Assembly (NCBI RefSeq): GCF_009724245.1
Contig: NZ_WNNK01000026.1
Location: 17,444-81,443, forward strand
Length of the DNA: 64,000 bases
Source of the DNA: Pseudomonas spelaei
GTDB lineage: Bacteria; Pseudomonadota; Gammaproteobacteria; Pseudomonadales; Pseudomonadaceae
Direction of reading: 5' to 3'
Part shown: one piece after another, positions 7,287-16,778 of the stretch
Layout: every line of letters begins with the position of its first letter
How positions within the stretch are numbered: position 1 is the stretch's first letter
Program-made: the position numbers and the translations under genes
The notes under the pieces: generated by a model
What the model saw: only the letters and a program-made list of their open reading frames with translations
What the model was told of the DNA's origin: nothing
The model's database searches: none

Positions 7287-9764
7287 ATGCGGGTCATCTA
7301 TTGGACGTTGCGCGCGCTGCTCAGCCATTGGCGTCGGCATCCGGTGCAGTTTTTCAGTGTATTGACCGGACTGTGGCTGGCTACTGCGCTGTTGACCGGC
7401 GTGCAAGCCCTCAACAGCCAGGCGCGTGACAGCTACGCTCGAGCCAGTCAGTTGATCGGTGGTGAACCCCAGGCCAGCCTTGTTGCGCCGGATGGGTCGA
7501 GTTTTTCGCAAGCACTGTTTGTGACGTTGCGCCGTACCGGGTGGCCGGTGTCTCCAGTGGTACAGGGCCGCGTGGTGCTCAAGGGCCACGAAGACCGGCG
7601 TTTGCAATTGATGGGCATTGACCCCGTGTCGCTGCCGGGAGGCGGATCACTCGCCGGGCAGACCCTGGACCGGGGGCAGATGGTTGCCTTCTTCAATCCG
7701 CCGGGCCGCACCTGGGTCGCTCCGCAGACGCTGCAAGCGTTGGGCTTGCGAGAAGGCGAGCAACCCCTGACAGCCAGCGGCCAGACGTTGCCGCCGCTGC
7801 ATGCACAACCTGACATGGCCCCCGGCCTTTTGCTGACCGACATCGGCTTTGCCCAACCGTTGCTGGATATGCCTCAACGCCTGTCGCGGCTGCTGGTGGA
7901 CAAGGCCTTTGCAGCGACTCATCCCGCTTTGCCAGAGGAGGTGAGTGGGCAACTGCAACTCAGGGCCGGTGAGGAAAATAACCTCGCGCGCCTGACCGAA
8001 AGCTTCCACTTGAACCTTGATGCCCTGGGTTTTTTGTCCTTTGTGGTGGGGTTATTTATCGTCCACGCGGCCATTGGCCTGGCCCTGGAACAACGCCGTG
8101 GTCTGTTGCGCACCTTGCGTGCCTGTGGGGTCAGCGCGCGGGTGCTGATCCTCAGCTTGAGCATTGAACTGGGTGGACTGGCCTTGTTGGGCGGGCTGGC
8201 CGGGGTCGCCAGTGGATACCTGCTGGCCAGCCTGTTGCTGCCGGATGTGGCGGCCAGCTTGCGGGGCCTGTATGGCGCCGAAGTGGCAGGGCAATTGAAT
8301 CTCAGCCCATTATGGTGGGCCAGCGGCTTGGGCTTGAGCCTGCTGGGCGCCTTGCTCGCCGGGGCCGGCAGTGTGTGGCGGGCAGCACGCCTGCCGCTGC
8401 TGGCGTTGGCCAATGCCCAGGCCTGGCACCAGGCCCACGGGCGTTGGTTGCACCGTCAGGGTTGGGTGGCCGCCGTGGCATTATTGGTCGCGCTGTTGGC
8501 GCTGTGGTTGGGTGACAGTCTCGTCAGCGGTTTCATCCTGATGGCAGCGTTGCTGCTGGGGGCGGCGCTCGGTTTACCGGTGCTGCTCAACGTCCTGCTC
8601 AAGACGGTGCTGGGACGTAGCCGTTCGGTGTTGGGTCAATGGTTTCTCGCCGATTGCCGCCAACAATTACCGGCCTTGAGCCTGGCGTTGATGGCGTTGC
8701 TGTTGGCATTGGCGGCCAATATCGGCGCCGGCTCCATGACCTCGGGCTTTCGCCAGACCTTCGGCAACTGGCTGGAGCAACGGCTCACCGCCGAGCTGTA
8801 CGTCAATCCGCAAAACCCGGCCCAGGCCGAGCAGTTGCAGCAGTGGCTGGCGCAACAACCCTGGGTGCAAGCGGTGCTGCCTGCCTGGCAAGTCCCGGTG
8901 CAATTGCAGGGCTGGCCGGCGGATGTTTTTGGTGTGGTGGATGATCCCACCTATCGTCAGCACTGGCCGCTACTGCAATCTGTGACGGGTGATCCGTGGG
9001 ATCAGTTAGTGCAGGCCGATACGCTGATGCTCAGCGAACAACTGGCTCGCCGGTTGAAAGTGCAACTGGGCGATACGGTGACGGTCCCGACACCACAGGG
9101 GGCATGGACGCCCACGGTGGTGGGGATCTACGCCGACTATGGCAACCCCAAGGGGCACATCCTGGTCAACGCCCGGCATCTGTTGCAGCACTGGCCAGGA
9201 TCATCTCCGGCGCGTTTCAACCTGCGGGTAGTGCCGGAAAATGTGCCGGCGCTGGTGCATGAGGTGCAAGCCCGGTTTGCCCTGGAAGACAGTCGTATCG
9301 TCGACCAACAGCAACTCAAGGGCTGGTCGAGCCAGGTCTTCGAGCGCACCTTTGCGGCCACCGCCGCTCTCAACAGTTTGACCCTGGGTGTGGCCGGCGT
9401 GGCGCTGTTCATCAGCCTGCTGACCCAGAGCCAAAGCCGCCTCGGCCAATTGGCGCCGTTGTGGGCGTTGGGGGTGACGCGACGCCAATTGATGCTGCTC
9501 AACCTGGGGCAAACCTGGCTGCTGGCGATGCTGACCCTGGTGCTCGCGTTGCCCTTGGGCTTGCTGTTGGCGTGGTGCCTGGATGCAGTGATCAATGTTC
9601 AGGCCTTTGGCTGGCGCTTGCCGTTACAGGTTTTTCCCTGGCAGTTGGCCCAGTTGCTGGGGCTGGCGATGCTTGCCACGTTGCTGGCCTCGGCCTGGCC
9701 GCTCTGGCAGTTGTACCGCAGTCGCCCGGCTGATTTGCTGAGGACCTTTGCCCATGAAGATTAA
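7287..9764 (+). CDS. FtsX-like ABC permease (YbbP/LolE type)
   Basis: 825 residues from the ATG at 7287, one base after the ATPase stop; an earlier in-frame start at 7260 would overlap the ATPase and is less likely. The protein has an N-terminal membrane segment, a large periplasmic region, a central cluster of membrane segments (about residues 255-475), a second periplasmic region, and three C-terminal segments. This duplicated FtsX layout is seen in YbbP-like permeases that work with YbbA-type ATPases. Stop overlaps the start of the lipoprotein gene, indicating translational coupling. Confidence 0.85.
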   Translation: MRVIYWTLRALLSHWRRHPVQFFSVLTGLWLATALLTGVQALNSQARDSYARASQLIGGEPQASLVAPDGSSFSQALFVTLRRTGWPVSPVVQGRVVLKGHEDRRLQLMGIDPVSLPGGGSLAGQTLDRGQMVAFFNPPGRTWVAPQTLQALGLREGEQPLTASGQTLPPLHAQPDMAPGLLLTDIGFAQPLLDMPQRLSRLLVDKAFAATHPALPEEVSGQLQLRAGEENNLARLTESFHLNLDALGFLSFVVGLFIVHAAIGLALEQRRGLLRTLRACGVSARVLILSLSIELGGLALLGGLAGVASGYLLASLLLPDVAASLRGLYGAEVAGQLNLSPLWWASGLGLSLLGALLAGAGSVWRAARLPLLALANAQAWHQAHGRWLHRQGWVAAVALLVALLALWLGDSLVSGFILMAALLLGAALGLPVLLNVLLKTVLGRSRSVLGQWFLADCRQQLPALSLALMALLLALAANIGAGSMTSGFRQTFGNWLEQRLTAELYVNPQNPAQAEQLQQWLAQQPWVQAVLPAWQVPVQLQGWPADVFGVVDDPTYRQHWPLLQSVTGDPWDQLVQADTLMLSEQLARRLKVQLGDTVTVPTPQGAWTPTVVGIYADYGNPKGHILVNARHLLQHWPGSSPARFNLRVVPENVPALVHEVQARFALEDSRIVDQQQLKGWSSQVFERTFAATAALNSLTLGVAGVALFISLLTQSQSRLGQLAPLWALGVTRRQLMLLNLGQTWLLAMLTLVLALPLGLLLAWCLDAVINVQAFGWRLPLQVFPWQLAQLLGLAMLATLLASAWPLWQLYRSRPADLLRTFAHED

Positions 9765-10818
9765 GTGCCTGTTGTGGATTTCACTGCTGTTGCTGAGCGC
9801 CTGCGATAAGCCGGCGCCGCCTGAAGAAAGCTTCGCCGGCCTTGGCAGCGACGCCGCCGACTTTGCCCAGGTAGTCCCCGGCAAGGTCTTCAGCTTTCCT
9901 GAAGATCACGGCCCCCATGATGGCTTTCGCATTGAGTGGTGGTACGTCACCGCCAACTTGAAGGATGCTCAGGGCAATCTTTTCGGTGTGCAATGGACCC
10001 TCTTTCGCAACGCCCTCAAGGCCGGGCCAGTGCAACCGGGCTGGCATGATTCGACGATCTGGCTCGGCCATGCCGCCGTCACCTCAGCCACCCACCACTA
10101 CGCCGCCGAGCGCTACGCCCGAGGGGGTGTGGGGCAGGCCGGCGCTCAAGCGATGCCCTTCAGTGCCTGGATCGACAACTGGAGTTTCGCCACCCGCCCG
10201 GGCGCCGCGAGCACCTTGGCTGATATGCAGCTCAAGGCCGGTGATGGGCCTTTCAACTACGACCTGCACCTGACGTCCAGCCGGCCACTGGTCCTCCAGG
10301 GCGACAACGGCTACAGCCGAAAATCCGACCAGGGCCAGGCCTCGTACTACTACAGCCAGCCATTTTTCCAGGCCAACGGCAGCCTCACCCTGGAGGGCAA
10401 AACCTACCATGTCAGCGGCCCGGCCTGGCTCGACCGCGAGTGGAGCAGCCAGCCGCTGACGGCTAACCAGACTGGCTGGGACTGGTTCTCCCTGCACCTG
10501 GACAGTGGTGAGCAGTTGATGCTGTTCCGGGTGCGGCAGAAAGAAGGCGGGTCCTACCTGACCGGCACCTGGATCGACAAGGATGGGCGTACCCAGGTGT
10601 TGCACAGCCAGGACATCCAACTCACGCCGCTGACCAGTACCGAGGTCGACGGACGCAGTGTTCCTACGCGTTGGTCGTTGAAGGTGCCCGCTAAACAGCT
10701 CGACATCACCACTGAAGCGGTGAACCCGAAGGCGTGGATGAAGGTGAGCATTCCGTACTGGGAAGGGCCGGTGCGGTTTGAGGGGGGAGTGGGGTATTTG
10801 GAGATGACGGGGTATTAG
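9754..10818 (+). CDS. AttH/CrtC lipocalin-like lipoprotein
   Basis: 354 residues from the ATG at 9754, preceded by AGGA at 9741-9744 and overlapping the permease stop. The N-terminus MKIKCLLWISLLLLSAC is a lipoprotein signal with the lipobox LSAC. The mature part carries the hallmarks of the AttH/CrtC-N lipocalin-like family: FPEDHGPHDGFRIEWWYVT near the start, a later WLGHAAV and GPAWLDREWSSQ. Family members include carotenoid 1,2-hydratase and AttH. The ATPase-permease-AttH triad recurs in Gammaproteobacteria, but its physiological role is not settled. The lipoprotein is likely the periplasmic partner or substrate handler. Confidence 0.85.
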   Translation: MKIKCLLWISLLLLSACDKPAPPEESFAGLGSDAADFAQVVPGKVFSFPEDHGPHDGFRIEWWYVTANLKDAQGNLFGVQWTLFRNALKAGPVQPGWHDSTIWLGHAAVTSATHHYAAERYARGGVGQAGAQAMPFSAWIDNWSFATRPGAASTLADMQLKAGDGPFNYDLHLTSSRPLVLQGDNGYSRKSDQGQASYYYSQPFFQANGSLTLEGKTYHVSGPAWLDREWSSQPLTANQTGWDWFSLHLDSGEQLMLFRVRQKEGGSYLTGTWIDKDGRTQVLHSQDIQLTPLTSTEVDGRSVPTRWSLKVPAKQLDITTEAVNPKAWMKVSIPYWEGPVRFEGGVGYLEMTGY

Positions 10819-10852
10819 TGTGGTGCCCATCGTGGTCTGTGGGTTCCTTCAC

Positions 10853-12226
10853 CTATAACGCCCAAAATCCCAGTTGACCGAGGCTTGCGATCAGCTTCAA
10901 GCGCGAAGTCTGCCAATGATTCAATGTTTGTGTGTGTTGTTCCTCGGCATCAGCGTAAGCAGTTAATGCATTGAGCACCTCGACCATGCTGCCGACGCCG
11001 GAATGGTAACGACCTTGTATCACCTCAAGGGCTTGGCGCGATTGATCCACCAGTTCGCTGGTACGTTGCAAGCTTTGGGTCTCTGTGCTCAGGGTCTGAT
11101 AGTGGGTCCAAAGGTCCAGTGCGACCTGCTGTTCGGCGTTGGCCAAATTGGCTTGCTCTGCTTCAACGCGGGCCTTCGCGTTGCGGATTTGGTAGGTACG
11201 TCCAAATCCGTCAAACAGGGGAATGGTTAGCTGCAGGCCAATACCATGACTCTGCTCACCCGTATCGCCATTTGTCATGTTACGCCCCTGTGACAAGTCG
11301 GCGGTGAATGCCACGCTGGGCAGTCCTGTTGCTCGGACCTCCTCGACGGCGGCATTGGCAGCCTGGAGCTGTGCCCGGGCCGCAAGGAGAGCTGGATGCT
11401 CCTGATGAGCTTGTGACAGTAACTTATCGATAGCTTTGACAAAGTGGGTGTCGGGCAGAGGTGTCGGGTCTACGGCCAGTTGCAAGGGTACGTTAGGCGA
11501 CAGTCCCATGCGCAGGGCGATGGTGCCAATGGCATTGTGCAAAGCACCACGGTCGCGGACCTCGCGCAGGTGGGCCTGGGACAAGGCTGTCTGCGCCTGT
11601 AACCGCTCGGAGATGGCTGTAGTCCCGGCTTTGTATCGTGCGTCGGCGGCGTCGAGGTTTTGTGTCGCCAGGTTGGCAATTTGTACCGAGGCTGTCAGGC
11701 GGCGCTCGGCCGCCTGGGCGTCGTAATAGATCTGCGCCGCTTGAGCAAAGGCGTTCTGCAACGTTGCGTCTTGGTTGGCGTTAGCGGCCAGCAGCAATTG
11801 GTGAGCGTTACGCATGGCGGCGCTACGTCGGCCAAAGTCAAAGAGTACCCAGCTCAGTTCTAGGCTGGCAGTGTCATAGCGCCGATGTGCTCCGCCGAAA
11901 CGATCTGTCTGGCCGCTGCTCAGGCGCCCATCCAGGCGAGGCAGATAGGCCGATTGGCTAAGACCGACCTGGGCGGCCTGAATCTTGGCATGGGCCCAGC
12001 TCAGCCGAGTTTGAGGATCCTGGCAGAGAATTCGCTCAATGACTTCGGCGAGAGGTAGTTGTTTGGGCAACTGACCAAACTGGCAGGACATGTTAGCGCG
12101 TACGTCGTCATGCACTGCCTGATGGCGCACGCCTTTGGTGGTACCCAAGATGCCCGGTTCATAGGCTTCTGCCGGCAGCGAACACCAAAGCAGGCAGGCC
12201 AGCAGTCCATGTAGCAGACGTCTCAT
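10853..12226 (-). CDS. TolC-family outer-membrane channel of the microcin exporter
   Basis: 457 residues from the ATG at 12226, which overlaps the exporter ATPase stop as ATGA; a GTG three codons upstream is possible. Signal peptide MRRLLHGLLACLLWCSLPAEA. The body has the repeated helical pattern of outer-membrane efflux proteins: SWAHAKIQAAQ, LELSWVLFDFGRR in the first half and QLTIPLFDGFGRTYQI in the second, the paired (L/I)FDFG motifs of TolC homologues. It has no lipobox, unlike the NodT-type protein at 22726. It is the last gene of the microcin export operon and should form the outer-membrane duct. Confidence 0.88.
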   Translation of the reverse strand: MRRLLHGLLACLLWCSLPAEAYEPGILGTTKGVRHQAVHDDVRANMSCQFGQLPKQLPLAEVIERILCQDPQTRLSWAHAKIQAAQVGLSQSAYLPRLDGRLSSGQTDRFGGAHRRYDTASLELSWVLFDFGRRSAAMRNAHQLLLAANANQDATLQNAFAQAAQIYYDAQAAERRLTASVQIANLATQNLDAADARYKAGTTAISERLQAQTALSQAHLREVRDRGALHNAIGTIALRMGLSPNVPLQLAVDPTPLPDTHFVKAIDKLLSQAHQEHPALLAARAQLQAANAAVEEVRATGLPSVAFTADLSQGRNMTNGDTGEQSHGIGLQLTIPLFDGFGRTYQIRNAKARVEAEQANLANAEQQVALDLWTHYQTLSTETQSLQRTSELVDQSRQALEVIQGRYHSGVGSMVEVLNALTAYADAEEQHTQTLNHWQTSRLKLIASLGQLGFWAL

Positions 12227-14403
12227 GTAAAACACTCGGGCGTCATGCTGGATGCTGCTGATACCGCTATCTGCGCCGGGTGTTTTGTGTGCCGGTCCAG
12301 TCCCGATTTTCCGGCTTCCAGCCTGATGATGCGATCTGCGGAGGCAATAGTCTCAGGCCGGTGCGCGACCATGATTCGAGTGATACGCAAGTTCCTGATA
12401 GCTTGATTCACTTGTTGTTCACATGCGACGTCGAGGTGGCTTGTCGCTTCGTCGAGAAACAGGATTTTAGGTTTTTTGTACAGTGCTCTGGCCAGCAATA
12501 TTCGTTGTTTTTGTCCCCCCGACAGTACTGTGCCCATGTCGCCAACCAGCGAGTTGTAACCCATCGGCATGGCCAGAATGTCAGTGTGAATCGAGGCGAT
12601 CTGTGCACATTCAACTAACCACGGCATATCTACATGGGTATCGAAGAAACTGATGTTGTCTTTGAGTGAACCAGCAAATAGCACGTCATCCTGCAGTACT
12701 GTGCCAACCAGTTGGCGCAGTCCATCAAGACCCAGCTGTGCGAGCTCGATGCCGCCTATTCGAATCTGTCCTTGAGTCGGTGGCAATAGGCCCAGCATGA
12801 CATTGAGCAGCGTGCTTTTTCCGCAACCGGAAGGTCCCACGATAGCGACTGACTCTCCTGCCGCAATATGCAGATCAAGGTTATTCAGCACCCACGGATC
12901 CTGTTCTGAGTAGCGATACTGCAAGCCTTGGATATCAATATTGGCCTCGCTTGCGGTCAACATCTGCGGGTCAATATCACCGTGAGTTTCCTCGGGAGGG
13001 TGCAGGACAATATCTGCCAGTCGCTCACCCTGTAGTTGCAACATTCGTAGCTCAAAGCACTTATCGATGAGGCTGCCGACCCGGCTATCAAATTGAGATT
13101 TGTACGCAATGAATGCCATCAACACGCCAACGCTGAATTGCCCCTTCATGACGGCTGTAGCACCCATCCAGATGACTAGCAGGTTTTCCGTACCGAACAG
13201 CAATCCGTTCATTTGCTGATAGAGCAGCTGTAGTTTTTGCGTGCGTAAGCCTGCGTTGATTTGCTCCACCAGTAGGCCCAACCAAGCCGAACGCCGCTCA
13301 TCCTGGCGCTGGAACAGCTTCAGCGGGCGTATTCCACGCACCGTTTCTAGAAAATGACTTTGCTGGCGCGCAGCGTGGATGATCTGCTCTTCGGTCGCAT
13401 TGCGTAGCGGGCGATACCACGCCCAGCGTCCCAGGGCGTAGAGCGTCATGGCGGTGATGGCAATGGCCGCCAACGGTGGGCTGTAGAGCATCATCATGGT
13501 CAAGGTGGCGATCGTCATCAGGCCGTCGAGAATGGCTGAGAGGAAAGCCGCCGTCAGGGTTCGCTGGATACTGTCTACGGCGCTAAAACGCGATACCACA
13601 TCACCCAGATGACGTTTTTCAAAGTACTGCGTCGGCAGGCGTAACAAGTGACTAAAGACGTTGGCCCGCCATTGCACACTGAGCAGGGTACTCAGGTGCA
13701 TCATGACCCAGGCACGTACGCCGCTGACGGCCTGTTGCATCAACAACAGGAGACCAAAACCCAGTATGAGAGTCACCAGCAAATCACTATCGGCACTAAC
13801 GATCACGTTGTCGACGGTCCATTGCAGGAAGAACGGGCTGATGAGGGAAAAAATTTCCAGCGTGAAGGCCAGTGCGATTACTTGCAGCAGTGAGCGATAT
13901 AAGCCGCTGATCCGCCCCATCATGCCCAGTAGCTTAATTCTCGGTTTGACCTCTTGTTTCTCGAAGCCTGCATCCGGCCATATTTCCAGGGCAACGCCGG
14001 TAAAGCAGCGGGAAACCGCTTCCCAATTCATCTGGCGCACTCCGTGCGCCGGATCGTGCAGGCTAATACCCCGCGAGTCGACAGACTTGAGTACGACGAA
14101 ATGGTTGAAGTTCCAATGCAGTACACAGGGCAGTTTGAGTTGCTTCAGGCCATCCAGGTCCAGTTTCACTGCACGGGTGCCCATGTGTAGGCGATGGGCA
14201 CTCTGAATCAGCTGTTTGAGTTCGACACCCTTGAGGGACACGCTGAAACGTTGTCGCAGGTCGACCATGTCCGTGCGGTAGCCATGGTATCCGGCGATCA
14301 TCGCCAGGCAGGCCAGGCCGCATTCGGCTGCTTCGGTCTGCAACAACAGGGGAAGTCTGCGCCCCATGCGCAAGTTGATCGCATCGAAAAACACCATAGT
14401 CAT
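12223..14403 (-). CDS. C39 peptidase-containing ABC exporter (double-glycine leader processing)
   Basis: 726 residues. The N-terminal C39 peptidase has the Cys box QTEAAECGLAC (Gln22, Cys28), the His box NHFVVL (His101) and Asp117 in HDPAHG, so the protease looks intact. A six-helix membrane domain follows (about 165-450), then the ATPase with Walker A GPSGCGKST (about 521), signature LSGGQKQR (about 627) and Walker B ILFLDEATSHLD. Such bifunctional exporters (CvaB type) remove a double-glycine leader while exporting a bacteriocin. The gene overlaps HlyD upstream and TolC downstream by four bases each. Its substrate is very likely the precursor at 16807-17088. Confidence 0.93.
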   Translation of the reverse strand: MTMVFFDAINLRMGRRLPLLLQTEAAECGLACLAMIAGYHGYRTDMVDLRQRFSVSLKGVELKQLIQSAHRLHMGTRAVKLDLDGLKQLKLPCVLHWNFNHFVVLKSVDSRGISLHDPAHGVRQMNWEAVSRCFTGVALEIWPDAGFEKQEVKPRIKLLGMMGRISGLYRSLLQVIALAFTLEIFSLISPFFLQWTVDNVIVSADSDLLVTLILGFGLLLLMQQAVSGVRAWVMMHLSTLLSVQWRANVFSHLLRLPTQYFEKRHLGDVVSRFSAVDSIQRTLTAAFLSAILDGLMTIATLTMMMLYSPPLAAIAITAMTLYALGRWAWYRPLRNATEEQIIHAARQQSHFLETVRGIRPLKLFQRQDERRSAWLGLLVEQINAGLRTQKLQLLYQQMNGLLFGTENLLVIWMGATAVMKGQFSVGVLMAFIAYKSQFDSRVGSLIDKCFELRMLQLQGERLADIVLHPPEETHGDIDPQMLTASEANIDIQGLQYRYSEQDPWVLNNLDLHIAAGESVAIVGPSGCGKSTLLNVMLGLLPPTQGQIRIGGIELAQLGLDGLRQLVGTVLQDDVLFAGSLKDNISFFDTHVDMPWLVECAQIASIHTDILAMPMGYNSLVGDMGTVLSGGQKQRILLARALYKKPKILFLDEATSHLDVACEQQVNQAIRNLRITRIMVAHRPETIASADRIIRLEAGKSGLDRHTKHPAQIAVSAASSMTPECFT

Positions 14404-15677
14404 CCTTCCTGGAGTTTGCCGGTCAGGCTGTAGAGCGGCTCAAGTACCCACTCATAAAGGTGCCGGGAGTCTTGCAAGATATCGGCCTCCAACAGCATTC
14501 CACTCTGTAGCGGTTGAGGGCTGCCGTAGGCCATGACGGCTTGTTCATTCAGGCGTACACGCAGTCGATATAATTGTTCACCACTCTGGGCGAGCCCTGG
14601 CACCTCGCCGACCCTGTTGGCCAGGTCCAGGACGGGTACTGCGGTACGGGAAATGGACAGTACCTCGCCTTGGTGCTGGCCAAACTTCTGGTAGGGGTAA
14701 GCCTGATAGCGAATCAGAACCGAGTCCCCGGGCTTGATGAATCCAACTGATCTGCTGGGGGCGTAGAGCTCCGCTTGCAGCTGCATATCAATCGGCATGA
14801 TGCTCAACAGGGCACGTGAAGAGTCCACACTCTGGCCCACTTCAGCGAGCACTGCGGTAGCTATTCCGGTCCCCGGAGCTGTGATGAGAACGGTACGTTT
14901 GGCTTCACTTTCGGCGAGTTCTTGCTCCAGACTCGAGAGCTGGCGATGCAGGTGGGCCAGATCATTTTCCTGACGGGTCTTGAGCCCCGATAGTTGGTTA
15001 TGCTGTTCGGTCAACTGTTGTTGCATTGAGGTGCGTTCGCGATCCAGGCTTTGTAACGTCTGACGCTCTGTGAGCAGTTCTGTCTGGCGCTGTTGGAACT
15101 GGTCCGTGGAGATGTAACCCTTTTCCATTAATCCCTGATAGCGTTCCGAAGCGTTACTGGCCACGGCCACCTGTGTTTTCTGGTTAGCCGCTTGCGCCGC
15201 TAAAGTCTTCAGCTCGGTGCGCAGGCTGTTAACTTTGCTCGTCAGGCTGTCGTGTTCTGCCTGCTGGAGTTTCTGAGTCTTCTCTATTTCAGCGAGCAGG
15301 GAGTCACGCTGTTGCCTTAACTGAAAGCTGACGCTGGCTTGTACAGGATCGGAATTGGAGCCGTAACGCTCACTGGAAATGCTCAACAGCGGATCTCCGC
15401 GGGTCACGGGTTGGCCTTCGAACACGAGCTTCTCCAGCACAACACCCATTTGTGGGGTATGCACTTTTATCTGGCCGTTGGCCGGAACCAGTTGACCGCT
15501 CACCGTGCTTCGTTTGGTGTAGGAGCCCCAGACAAAAAAGCTGACTACCAGAACAGCCAGCGCTCCGGCAAACAAAGTGAGAAATATAAAGGAGGTAGGA
15601 CGGATTAATACGATTTCACCTAGCCATTTGACCTGCTGCGCCTCAGATGCCGCTGTACGAAAGAGGGGGGCACTCAC
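14400..15677 (-). CDS. HlyD/CvaA-family periplasmic adaptor of microcin exporter
   Basis: 425 residues with one N-terminal membrane segment (about residues 29-51), a split biotinyl-lipoyl-like region (VSGQLVPANG...VHTPQMG early, ITAPGTGIATAVLAEVGQ later), long coiled-coil between (about 110-265), and a beta-barrel domain (GDSVLIRYQAYPYQKFG). This is the layout of CvaA/HlyD adaptors that bridge the inner-membrane exporter to TolC. Start at 15677 keeps a cytoplasmic N-terminus. Its stop overlaps the exporter start as ATGA. A 92-base gap separates it from the nucleotidyltransferase gene upstream. Confidence 0.9.
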   Translation of the reverse strand: MSAPLFRTAASEAQQVKWLGEIVLIRPTSFIFLTLFAGALAVLVVSFFVWGSYTKRSTVSGQLVPANGQIKVHTPQMGVVLEKLVFEGQPVTRGDPLLSISSERYGSNSDPVQASVSFQLRQQRDSLLAEIEKTQKLQQAEHDSLTSKVNSLRTELKTLAAQAANQKTQVAVASNASERYQGLMEKGYISTDQFQQRQTELLTERQTLQSLDRERTSMQQQLTEQHNQLSGLKTRQENDLAHLHRQLSSLEQELAESEAKRTVLITAPGTGIATAVLAEVGQSVDSSRALLSIMPIDMQLQAELYAPSRSVGFIKPGDSVLIRYQAYPYQKFGQHQGEVLSISRTAVPVLDLANRVGEVPGLAQSGEQLYRLRVRLNEQAVMAYGSPQPLQSGMLLEADILQDSRHLYEWVLEPLYSLTGKLQEG

Positions 15678-15769
15678 GAATAGTCCTCGATGTTTAAAAA
15701 TTGAATGATGTGGAGTGAAAAATGTTCAGCTATGGAGCGGAAGTAGACCTGTTTCATGGGTGGACCACT

Positions 15770-16507
15770 TCATTTCTCCCGAGACCTTAATAGTTGTGCA
15801 ATGGCATCACAAAAATCATAAGTGTCTCCTGATACGGCTTTTGAAAAGTGAGTACGGACGGCTGTGAACTCGTCGCACTCATGCAAGTTAAGGTGGCAGA
15901 ACTCGTTGTTATATATCCAGCTGCCATTCTCCAGTTGCAGATATTTTATGACGCTCTGGAACAGCTTTACTGCGGCGCACGAAATTTCAATTTCTGTGTT
16001 GACCTTTCTGAGTTTTATCAAGTTGTTGGTGACGGCCAATCGGCATCGATAAACGATGCGTCTATCATATAGGGGAGGCGTTTCGATCCGCTGCTTGGCA
16101 TCCTTATGGATACTGTCGAAGTAGTGCGTGTCACCTGAAAGGTATTTAGCGTTGTAGAGAGCGTGGGTAATGGTAATGCTGCCATGGACACTTTCCAGCT
16201 GTAGCAGTCTTTGCAAATGGCGGGTATCCATAATGGCCACCTGTATAGGGAAGGTAGTAATGATCTGCTCACGTAGTGGTTTATTGACTCTTTCGTCGAT
16301 GACATAGATGTCGACATCGGAGTACTCGCCAAATCGACCCGATGAGTAAGAGCCAGTGACAAAGGACACGAGGCAGCTCTTGTGCCGCGCACGCACATAG
16401 GCGCGCGCGGCGGACAGAGCATGTTGTTGTCCTCCCAGGTTTTTTTCGGCCCTGAAGTGCTTGTTGGTAACCAAGTCTTCAGGGAGTATTTTTTCGAAGT
16501 GGGTCAT
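15770..16507 (-). CDS. Nucleotidyltransferase-fold protein in the microcin operon
   Basis: 245 residues. The segment TGSYSSGRFGEYSDVDIYV (residues 51-69) is the nucleotidyltransferase-fold signature: Gly52-Ser53 followed by Asp64 and Asp66 as metal ligands. The rest matches no subfamily I can name, although a helical second half (about 130-245) is reminiscent of aminoglycoside/MNT-type enzymes. Start at 16507 overlaps the stop of the small membrane gene (ATGA), so it is co-translated with it. Position between the putative immunity gene and the export genes suggests a role in peptide tailoring, self-protection or regulation. Such an enzyme is not part of the standard class II microcin set. Base composition is AT-rich compared with flanking genes. 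Confidence 0.75.
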   Translation of the reverse strand: MTHFEKILPEDLVTNKHFRAEKNLGGQQHALSAARAYVRARHKSCLVSFVTGSYSSGRFGEYSDVDIYVIDERVNKPLREQIITTFPIQVAIMDTRHLQRLLQLESVHGSITITHALYNAKYLSGDTHYFDSIHKDAKQRIETPPLYDRRIVYRCRLAVTNNLIKLRKVNTEIEISCAAVKLFQSVIKYLQLENGSWIYNNEFCHLNLHECDEFTAVRTHFSKAVSGDTYDFCDAIAQLLRSREK

Positions 16508-16773
16508 GGTGCTATGCTTTTACTGATGATGTAGGGTGCTGCATAGACGATACAAGAGGTGGTGATAAGTCCTGTAATAACACTGAATTTCAGAGAGGCC
16601 TTTCTTTCTCCTTCTTCAAGTGTAAATGTCAGGTGCATAAGGAAAATAGATAGAGCGAAAATTGACATTGTGATTTCATATTTATGGGGGCCGCAGATAA
16701 AATGGTATGAGGGTATTGTAAATGCTAGTATTCCAAGTCGTGCTGCCAGTGCCTTACTGAATATGGATCTCAT
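16504..16773 (-). CDS. Small membrane protein, candidate microcin immunity protein
   Basis: 89 residues with three likely membrane segments: about 13-24 plus a weakly polar stretch, 35-52 (TMSIFALSIFLMHLTFTL) and 62-85. No family recognised. Class II microcin operons usually place a short, multi-spanning immunity protein next to the precursor, and this gene starts 33 bases after the precursor stop. The ribosome site region contains three tandem 8-base repeats. Function is inferred only from position, size and topology. It overlaps the nucleotidyltransferase gene by four bases. Confidence 0.6.
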   Translation of the reverse strand: MRSIFSKALAARLGILAFTIPSYHFICGPHKYEITMSIFALSIFLMHLTFTLEEGERKASLKFSVITGLITTSCIVYAAPYIISKSIAP

Positions 16774-16778
16774 GAATA

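Noticed and set aside
15770..16507. Aminoglycoside resistance nucleotidyltransferase
   Set aside because: Only the fold signature matches; the context is a microcin operon and no specific resistance motifs were recognised.
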